Shown here: piece after piece, positions 34,021 to 38,961 of the stretch
Position numbering within the stretch: position 1 is the first letter of the stretch
Layout: each line of letters begins with the position of its first letter
NCBI GenBank assembly: GCA_014860565.1
Contig: JACZJN010000120.1
Coordinates: 1 to 38,961, forward strand
Reading direction: 5' to 3'
From: Bacteroidota bacterium
GTDB taxonomy: Bacteria > Bacteroidota > Ignavibacteria > SZUA-365
DNA: 38,961 bases
Position numbers and translations under genes: made by a program
Notes under the pieces: generated by a model
Told to the model about the DNA's origin: nothing
Database searches by the model: none
Seen by the model: only the letters and a program-made list of their open reading frames with translations

Positions 34021-34059
34021 TGTAGGGGCGCAGCACGCTGCGCCCCTACATCGTTTTTT
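34021..34059. terminator. Palindromic repeat acting as probable terminator
   Basis: TGTAGGGGCGCAGCA and its near-perfect inverse (34021-34050, one central mismatch pair), then TCG and TTTTTT (34054-34059). It is nearly identical to the palindrome at 28078. It lies between two convergent genes, where a two-way terminator is expected. Confidence 0.7.
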
Positions 34060-34085
34060 AATGAACAATACGAGCTGTTTTCCCT

Positions 34086-34718
34086 CTACGCCAAGTCTCC
34101 CGCAGCCTGTACTCCATGGGTGAGGGAGTCGGCGAAGACATCGACATGCGGGGCGAGGATCGAGCGCATCGAGGGTTGGGATATGCCCCCGATCATTACT
34201 TTCACACCCGCGTGCGTGGCGCGGAGCTGTTCGAGAAGCTGCAGCGTGGCGTCGAGGCAGCTGAGGGATTTCATCGTCAGGCAGAGAAGGTCGGGTTTGT
34301 AGTGGCCCACGGCCTGAACGATGTCATGCACGGGGACGGAAGAACCGTAATGCACGACACGCCAGCCGGCTTCCTCGAGCGCATTGGCCATGAACAGCGA
34401 GGCGAGGTCATGGTGTTCGTCGGGCACACAGCCGACCATTGCGGTCCTGCCGAGAGTAGCCTCCGGCTCCATGGTCACGGCCTTGTAGGCGAGAATCTGC
34501 CGCACGACCTGTGAGGCCACGTGTTCCTCGACGATGCCCTGCTCGTTTTTCTCCCAATGGTCGCCGAACTGCACGAGTGCGGGAATGAGGATGTCGTTAT
34601 ACAGAAGTTCGTTGGGCAAGCCCTGCTGCTCCCATTCGCGCACGAGCATGAAACAGCGGCGGCGGTCGCCCGCACGAAGTGATTCGACGAAGAGGCGAAG
34701 CTGTTCCTGTATGATCAT
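34086..34718 (-). CDS. B12-binding sensor protein, CarH-like, without DNA-binding domain
   Basis: A 210-residue cobalamin-binding protein. Residues 1-85 form the helical cap (B12-binding-2 type). They carry Trp55-x9-Glu65-His66, the W-x9-EH signature known from CarH/LitR photoreceptors, where these residues cover the upper face of adenosylcobalamin. Residues about 90-205 form the Rossmann-like B12 domain, with DEHHDLA (His103 fits the lower axial ligand of the E/D-x-H-x-x-G motif), HYGSSVP, LCLTMKSLSC and MIGGISQPS. No MerR-type DNA-binding domain is present, so output must pass to a partner. The ATG overlaps the upstream gene's stop (ATGA), naming that helical protein as candidate. Methyltransferase corrinoid proteins are an alternative, but no methyltransferase is near. 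Confidence 0.8.
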   Translation of the reverse strand: MIIQEQLRLFVESLRAGDRRRCFMLVREWEQQGLPNELLYNDILIPALVQFGDHWEKNEQGIVEEHVASQVVRQILAYKAVTMEPEATLGRTAMVGCVPDEHHDLASLFMANALEEAGWRVVHYGSSVPVHDIVQAVGHYKPDLLCLTMKSLSCLDATLQLLEQLRATHAGVKVMIGGISQPSMRSILAPHVDVFADSLTHGVQAAGDLA

Positions 34719-35143
34719 GCGCCGACCTCCCGCGCCTGGCCAAGCTCACGAGCGCGCAGGCGGCGCAGGGCGGCGCAGATGTCGTCGCTGCCCGCGTCCT
34801 CGAGAAACGCGTGCACCGCGTTTCGCATGCCCGAGATCATCTGGGGAATGAACGCTGCGGGAAATTCCCTGCTTCGCAGAAAACCCCGCAGCCAATCGAG
34901 GTACTCGATCAGCGCGGCCGGCAACTGATACTTGACCGTTGCCAGGAAATTTTCCGTGAAGATCTTCACACATTCACGCGCCAGGCGTGCCTTCTCGGTA
35001 TCAGCAAGCGTGCTGGCGAGAACATCGCAGCGGAAAAGGTGGTCGGTGACGGCCGTGACGATTTTCTCTTTCTGCCGTGCGAAGGCCTCGATGTCTGCCG
35101 CGGCGATGGAGCTGAACGAAAGCGTTTCGGCGGAAGGGTCCAT
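34715..35143 (-). CDS. Unrecognised small helical protein coupled to the B12 sensor
   Basis: A 142-residue soluble protein with no signal peptide or transmembrane segment. It looks all-helical: about five amphipathic helices between 10 and 135, including LARECVKIFTENFLATVKYQ and ALIEYLDWLRGFLRSRE. I do not recognise a family with confidence; a faint likeness to RsbR/globin-type sensory helical domains is only an impression. It precedes and overlaps the B12-binding gene by ATGA, so equal expression and physical interaction are plausible. The open frame continues upstream to 36034 antisense to citDE, but ATG 35143 (MDPSAETL) is taken because the upstream part mirrors a solid gene on the other strand. 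Confidence 0.55.
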   Translation of the reverse strand: MDPSAETLSFSSIAAADIEAFARQKEKIVTAVTDHLFRCDVLASTLADTEKARLARECVKIFTENFLATVKYQLPAALIEYLDWLRGFLRSREFPAAFIPQMISGMRNAVHAFLEDAGSDDICAALRRLRARELGQAREVGA

Positions 35144-35238
35144 GATTCTGCTGGAAAGTGAGAGAATGGGGTACTCGATGATAACAAGGCGTTGTGGCGC
35201 AAAAGTTTCATTCCTCGGCAGAATTCCCGCCGTCTTGC

Positions 35239-35246
35239 TATATTTG
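35239..35246 (+). promoter_or_regulatory. Possible TAnnTTTG box before the citrate lyase genes
   Basis: TATATTTG fits the -7 box perfectly, 62 bases before the CitDE start. No TTTG lies 19-21 bases upstream, so activation by a regulator, or chance, are both possible. Confidence 0.35.
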
Positions 35247-35308
35247 AAGAACCGTCGCCGAGGGAGCGGCGGCACACATGAATCTCCGTCACCGAATACG
35301 GGTTCTCC

Positions 35309-36532
35309 ATGAACATGAAAGCAGAAGCCGGCCGCAGCGGAAAAAGCGTACGCTCGGACTGCCGTGTCGCAATTACGCTGCGCGAAAGCGGCGGCATCGA
35401 TCTGCAGCTGACGAGCAAGGTGGAATCGCTCTACGGCAATTCCATCCGCACACTCGCTGCTGAAGTGCTCGCGAAATTTGAAATCGAACACGCGGAAGTC
35501 ATCATCGAAGACAGCGGTGCGCTGCCGTACACCATCACCGCGCGCATTGAAGCCGCGGTCAAGCGTCTTCGTCCCGAAGAAAGCCGCGATTTTCTTTTGC
35601 CTTACAGGGAAGGACTCCGACAGTCCACCGCGCGCGATCGCTTCCGCCGTTCGCGGCTGTACCTGCCGGGCAACGATCCCAAGCTGGCAATCAACGCGGG
35701 TATCCACCGTCCCGACGGCGTCATCCTCGATCTGGAGGATTCCGTCGCACCGCCGGAAAAAGACGCGGCGCGCATTCTCGTGCGCAACACGCTGCGTGAG
35801 GTGGACTTCTACGGCGCCGAGCGCATGGTGCGTATCAATCAGCTGCCTCTTGGACTCGCCGATCTCGACGCGATCATCCCGCAGGAACCGAATCTTCTGC
35901 TCATCCCCAAAGTCGAAACCGCGGCACAGGTCGTGGAAGTCGTCGACCGTATCGAATCCCTGCGCGCGAGCTTCGGTATCGAAGCGCCGATACACTTGAT
36001 GCCGATTATCGAAAGCGCCAAGGGCGCCATCCACGCCTATGAGATCGCATCAGCGCATTCCTCGGTCGTCGCCCTCGCGATCGGACTTGAGGATTATACC
36101 GCCGACATCGGCGCCGAACGGACGCTGGAAGGGAAGGAGAGCCTGTGGATGCGCGGCGCCGTGCTCAATGCAGCGCATGCCGCCGGCGTGCAGGCCATCG
36201 ATACTGTGTACTCCGATGTCAATGATATGGAAGGTTTGCTCGCCAGCGTCCGTGAAGCGAAATCGCTTGGCTTCAACGGAAAGGGCTGCATTCATCCGAG
36301 GCAGATCCCCGTCGTGCATGAGGGTTTTGCACCGGAGGCAAAGGAAATTGAGAAAGCGAAGAAAATCGTTCTGGCTTTCGACGAGGCGCAGCGGCAAGGA
36401 CTCGGAGTCGTATCTCTCGGTTCGAAAATGATTGATCCCCCCGTTGTCAAACGCGCTCTGCACACGATCGATCTCGCGCTCCGCTCGGGAATTCTCAATG
36501 AAGGATGGAAGGAGGAAACAAATGAAGGATAA
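35309..36532 (+). CDS. Citrate lyase gamma-beta fusion (CitD-CitE)
   Basis: A 407-residue protein joining two citrate lyase subunits. Residues about 8-95 match the acyl-carrier CitD: VRSDCRVAITLRES places Ser16 where the CoA-derived prosthetic group attaches, followed by GIDLQLTSKVESLYGNSIRT and the EDSGALPYTITARIEAAV end. Residues about 110-400 are CitE of the HpcH/HpaI TIM-barrel family: RSRLYLPGND, DGVILDLEDSV (metal/CoA acidic residues), PIIESAKGAI, LAIGLEDYTADIG and GKGCIHPRQIP. CitE splits citryl-carrier thioester to oxaloacetate and acetyl-carrier. CitF follows with an 11-base overlap. In most bacteria CitD and CitE are separate genes. No citC, citX or citG accompanies them here. Confidence 0.88.
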   Translation: MNMKAEAGRSGKSVRSDCRVAITLRESGGIDLQLTSKVESLYGNSIRTLAAEVLAKFEIEHAEVIIEDSGALPYTITARIEAAVKRLRPEESRDFLLPYREGLRQSTARDRFRRSRLYLPGNDPKLAINAGIHRPDGVILDLEDSVAPPEKDAARILVRNTLREVDFYGAERMVRINQLPLGLADLDAIIPQEPNLLLIPKVETAAQVVEVVDRIESLRASFGIEAPIHLMPIIESAKGAIHAYEIASAHSSVVALAIGLEDYTADIGAERTLEGKESLWMRGAVLNAAHAAGVQAIDTVYSDVNDMEGLLASVREAKSLGFNGKGCIHPRQIPVVHEGFAPEAKEIEKAKKIVLAFDEAQRQGLGVVSLGSKMIDPPVVKRALHTIDLALRSGILNEGWKEETNEG

Positions 36533-38078
36533 GCTTGTCCGCAATGCAGCGGGACGCGAAGTCGTTACTGAAATCAACGGCAACCCGGCGGTCCCGTATC
36601 TGGGAGTTGGGAAATTCAAACCTGAGGGACGCAAAGCGGCACCTCCGATTCCGACCTGCGCCGACTATCCGGCTGACGGCAATAAGGTGCTGTCTGATCT
36701 GAAGACCGCGCTGGAGAAAGCAGGTCTGCGCGACGGCATGACGATCTCCACGCACCACCATTTTCGCAATGGGGATCTGGTGGCGAACCGCATCTTCGAT
36801 GCCGCTGCCGAACTCGGCGTTAAGGATTTGCGCTGGTTCCCTTCCGCTTCCTTCCCATGTCATGAACCAATGATCCGTCATCTCGACAGCGGTGTGATTC
36901 ATCATATCGAGGGATCGATGAATGGTCCGCTTGGCGATTACGCCTCTTCGGGAAAAATGCGCGGCCTCGGCGTGCTGCGCTCCCACGGTGGACGCTATCA
37001 GGCGGTGCAGGATGGCGAGGTGCACATCGACATCGCTGTGATTGCCGCCCCGACTTCGGATCCCTTCGGGAATTGCAACGGCGTCAACGGTCCTTCAGCC
37101 TGCGGAGGACTCGGCTTCGCCCTCGCCGATTCTCAATACGCCGACAAGGTGATCGTGGTTACCGACAACCTTGTCCCTTTCCCTTGCGTCCCCTGGCAGA
37201 TCATGGGCAACAATGTCGATTCAGTCGTCGTCACGGAGAAAATCGGCGACCCGGAAAAAATCGTCAGCGGTACGACGAATATTACGAAGAGTCCCGACCG
37301 TCTGCTCATTGCCGAACTCACGGCACGCTTTGTTGAAGCTGCCGGGATTCTGCAGGATGGCTTCTCCTTCCAGGCGGGAGCAGGCGGGACGGCGCTGTCC
37401 TTCGCCCTGTTCCTCCGCGACATGATGCGGGCGAAAAATATCAAAGCCCGCTTCGTGCGTGGCGGCAGCACGCAGTATCTCGTCGACATGCTCAACGAAG
37501 GACTCACCGACTACATCCTGGATGGACAGACGTTCGATCTCGCTGGTGTGCGGTCAATGCGCGACAATCCGCATCACATCCACACCAATCCCTTCGTCAG
37601 CTACAACTACCACAACAAGGGCAACATCGCCTCCATGGTAGATGTGGTGGTGCTGGGCGCGACAGAAGTGGACGTGCACTTCAACGCCAACGTCGTCACG
37701 CACAGCGACGGACGCCTGCTGCATGGCATCGGCGGATGGCAGAACTGCCTGTTCTCGAAATGCACCATTCTTCCGATTCCCACATTCCGCGACCGCATTC
37801 CTGTTATCGTTGACGAAGTGACGACGCTCTGCGGACCCGGCGAACTGATCGACGTCATCGTGACCGAACGCGGTATCGCCATCAATCCGCTGAGGCAGGA
37901 TCTGATCGACCGTACGAAGAATTCAGGACTGCCGATCCGCTCGATTGAGGCGCTGAAAGACGAAATCGAGTCCATCTGTGGCGGCGCGCCCGACAAGCCG
38001 CGCTTCCGCGACAACGCCATCGCCGCCATCAAATGGGTCGACGGCACCGTCATCGATATTGTAAGGCAGTTGGAATGA
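36522..38078 (+). CDS. citF: Citrate lyase alpha subunit (citrate:acetyl-ACP transferase)
   Basis: A 518-residue CoA-transferase-fold protein that exchanges acetyl on the carrier for citrate, the first half-reaction of citrate lyase. Features include GMTISTHHHFRNGD, WFPSASFPCHEPMIRHLDSGVI, APTSDPFGNCNG, QAGAGGTALS and the C-terminal VTERGIAINPLRQDL, all typical of CitF. Length is close to E. coli CitF (510). The ATG at 36522 is supported by GGAGG at 36511-36515; the frame opening at 36432 lies inside citDE. It overlaps the CitDE stop and ends one base before the convergent lipoprotein gene. Confidence 0.95.
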   Translation: MKDKLVRNAAGREVVTEINGNPAVPYLGVGKFKPEGRKAAPPIPTCADYPADGNKVLSDLKTALEKAGLRDGMTISTHHHFRNGDLVANRIFDAAAELGVKDLRWFPSASFPCHEPMIRHLDSGVIHHIEGSMNGPLGDYASSGKMRGLGVLRSHGGRYQAVQDGEVHIDIAVIAAPTSDPFGNCNGVNGPSACGGLGFALADSQYADKVIVVTDNLVPFPCVPWQIMGNNVDSVVVTEKIGDPEKIVSGTTNITKSPDRLLIAELTARFVEAAGILQDGFSFQAGAGGTALSFALFLRDMMRAKNIKARFVRGGSTQYLVDMLNEGLTDYILDGQTFDLAGVRSMRDNPHHIHTNPFVSYNYHNKGNIASMVDVVVLGATEVDVHFNANVVTHSDGRLLHGIGGWQNCLFSKCTILPIPTFRDRIPVIVDEVTTLCGPGELIDVIVTERGIAINPLRQDLIDRTKNSGLPIRSIEALKDEIESICGGAPDKPRFRDNAIAAIKWVDGTVIDIVRQLE

Positions 38079-38079
38079 A

Positions 38080-38610
38080 TTATTTGATGATCATCCGTGC
38101 CCCGGCGTAATGTCGGGTGTAGTAATCATCGTCGAGGGAGGAAATAATTACACCGGCGCGGGTGGAGGAATGGATGAAGCGGTCCTCGCCGACATAGATC
38201 CCTACATGCGTGATCCCTTTGCCGGCTGTATTGGCGAAGAAGACGAGGTCCGCGGGACGCAGGTGTTCCCTTTTTACGGAGCGGCCTTTCTTAAACAGAT
38301 CGCTGGCACGGCGGGGGAGTGTGAGGTTGAAGCGTTTGAACACCGCGTGTACCAGGCCCGAGCAGTCGATCCCGCGTTTGGTGTTGCCCGCATAGCGGTA
38401 CGGTGTCCCTATATACTCGTACGATTCGGTGACGACGGCCCGGCGTCCCCGGCTGATATCATCCGGCAACGCAGGACGGTAGTCCATACCACGCGTCCCG
38501 CCGCCACCCGTCCTTCCACTCCCCGATGTGGTTTCCACGGAACTGCTGCATGCGCCCAGCATCACCAGCAGGGGCAGTAGTAGAATCAAATTCCGTGACC
38601 AGCGTAACAT
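38080..38610 (-). CDS. NlpC/P60-family lipoprotein endopeptidase
   Basis: A 176-residue exported lipoprotein. The signal peptide is RNLILLLPLLVML followed by a lipobox LGAC (Cys about 18), so it should be membrane-anchored. After a Gly/Ser/Thr linker the NlpC/P60 domain has RYAGNTKRGIDCSGLV with the catalytic cysteine and THVGIYVG / RFIHSS with the histidines. Such enzymes cut D-Glu-diaminopimelate bonds in peptidoglycan stem peptides. The ATG at 38610 is chosen; the frame extends upstream to 38829, but that part is a translated heptamer repeat. Confidence 0.88.
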   Translation of the reverse strand: MLRWSRNLILLLPLLVMLGACSSSVETTSGSGRTGGGGTRGMDYRPALPDDISRGRRAVVTESYEYIGTPYRYAGNTKRGIDCSGLVHAVFKRFNLTLPRRASDLFKKGRSVKREHLRPADLVFFANTAGKGITHVGIYVGEDRFIHSSTRAGVIISSLDDDYYTRHYAGARMIIK

Positions 38611-38692
38611 ATTGTCTTCACTTACAGTTGGTACGGGGAAGATAAAGTATTCTGTGAAGAGAGTAAAGTCGTGTTCCGCTGCGCGGAACACT

Positions 38693-38755
38693 TTGGCAGT
38701 TGGCAGTTGGCAGTTGGCTGTTGGTAAGAGCCAAGAGCCAAGAGCCAACAGCCAA
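38693..38755. repeat. Inverted heptamer arrays
   Basis: TTGGCAG three times and TTGGCTG (38693-38720), a short spacer, then GAGCCAA three times and CAGCCAA (38728-38755). TTGGCTGTTGG (38714-38724) and CCAACAGCCAA (38745-38755) are exact inverses, so a hairpin can form. It lies between divergently read genes. Confidence 0.88.
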
Positions 38756-38805
38756 AGTCCATTATCGCGCGTGGGCCGAAGGCACAAAGCGCGACGCGAA
38801 GCCCA

Positions 38806-38837
38806 TTTGCTTTTTCCACAGCCGCGCACTAAATTGA
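38806..38837 (+). promoter_or_regulatory. Bacteroidota-type promoter for tRNA-Ala
   Basis: TTTG (38806-38809), 20 bases, then TAAATTGA (38830-38837), placed 10 bases before the tRNA 5' end as expected for a tRNA gene. Confidence 0.6.
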
Positions 38838-38844
38838 ATATTCG

Positions 38845-38920
<76 letters not shown>

Positions 38921-38961
38921 CTAAATATTTGTTGGACCAGAGATTGGTTGTATGAACGCGC

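Noticed and set aside
35144-36034. Upstream extension of the minus-strand helical protein
   Set aside because: It is the mirror of the CitD-CitE coding region on the other strand, which has strong family motifs.
38611-38829. N-terminal extension of the NlpC/P60 lipoprotein
   Set aside because: It translates the heptamer repeats and hides the obvious lipoprotein signal peptide that begins at 38610.

Overview
The window looks like chromosomal DNA from a GC-rich member of the Bacteroidota/Chlorobiota (FCB) group. The best evidence is a promoter pattern that recurs six times on both strands: TTTG, then 19-21 bases, then TAnnTTTG-like. That is the known Bacteroidota-type housekeeping promoter. 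Intergenic GCCCC-GAA-GGGGC / CCCAGGGCT-TC-AGCCCTGGG hairpins and paired SLBB/BY-kinase export genes fit the same group. The exact lineage cannot be fixed from sequence alone. No prophage, transposase, CRISPR array or rRNA is visible. Coding density is high and most genes sit in tight operons with ATGA/GTGA overlaps.

Layout, left to right. (1) 58-5154 (+): an EF-G-like GTPase abutting an SLBB export-type protein, then a Wzz/BY-kinase ending in a terminator. (2) 5282-7960 (+): tryptophanase with its own promoter, then a GT4 glycosyltransferase. (3) 8034-12337 (+): a four-gene operon with a secreted beta-propeller protein, a LarA-family nickel-pincer racemase homologue, a membrane methyltransferase and a GT9 heptosyltransferase. 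(4) 22140-12398 (-): a nine-gene operon with eight steps of tryptophan catabolism through kynurenine to 2-aminomuconate deamination, plus a terminal RsmB-type rRNA methyltransferase. A promoter bracketed by an inverted repeat precedes it. (5) 22391-23611: a DUF4870 membrane protein and, divergently, a stand-alone rpsD. (6) 23838-28041 (+): two secreted DUF3857 proteins, one with a transglutaminase triad and one that lost the cysteine. (7) 28167-30475 (+): thioesterase, DMT-type transporter, GT2 glycosyltransferase. (8) 30476-30837: a repeat-filled gap. (9) 30838-33961 (+): serine racemase/threonine dehydratase-like enzyme, YjjG-type HAD phosphatase, isocitrate-dehydrogenase-family enzyme. (10) 34086-35143 (-): a B12-binding sensor with the CarH-type W-x9-EH signature, coupled to a small helical protein. 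It is divergent from (11) 35309-38078 (+): a CitD-CitE fusion and CitF, i.e. citrate lyase. (12) An NlpC/P60 lipoprotein (-) and a tRNA-Ala(CGC).

Together these genes suggest a heterotroph that degrades tryptophan by two routes. Tryptophanase gives indole, pyruvate and ammonia. The kynurenine/aminomuconate route leads toward central metabolism, because the operon carries ACMSD, the semialdehyde dehydrogenase and a deaminase but no quinolinate phosphoribosyltransferase. Citrate lyase and an IDH-family enzyme handle C6 acids. The least ordinary parts are the compact B12-sensor pair beside citrate lyase, the CitD-CitE fusion, the LarA/propeller/methyltransferase/GT9 operon, the altered metal motif of the kynurenine-operon formamidase, and the families of intergenic repeats.
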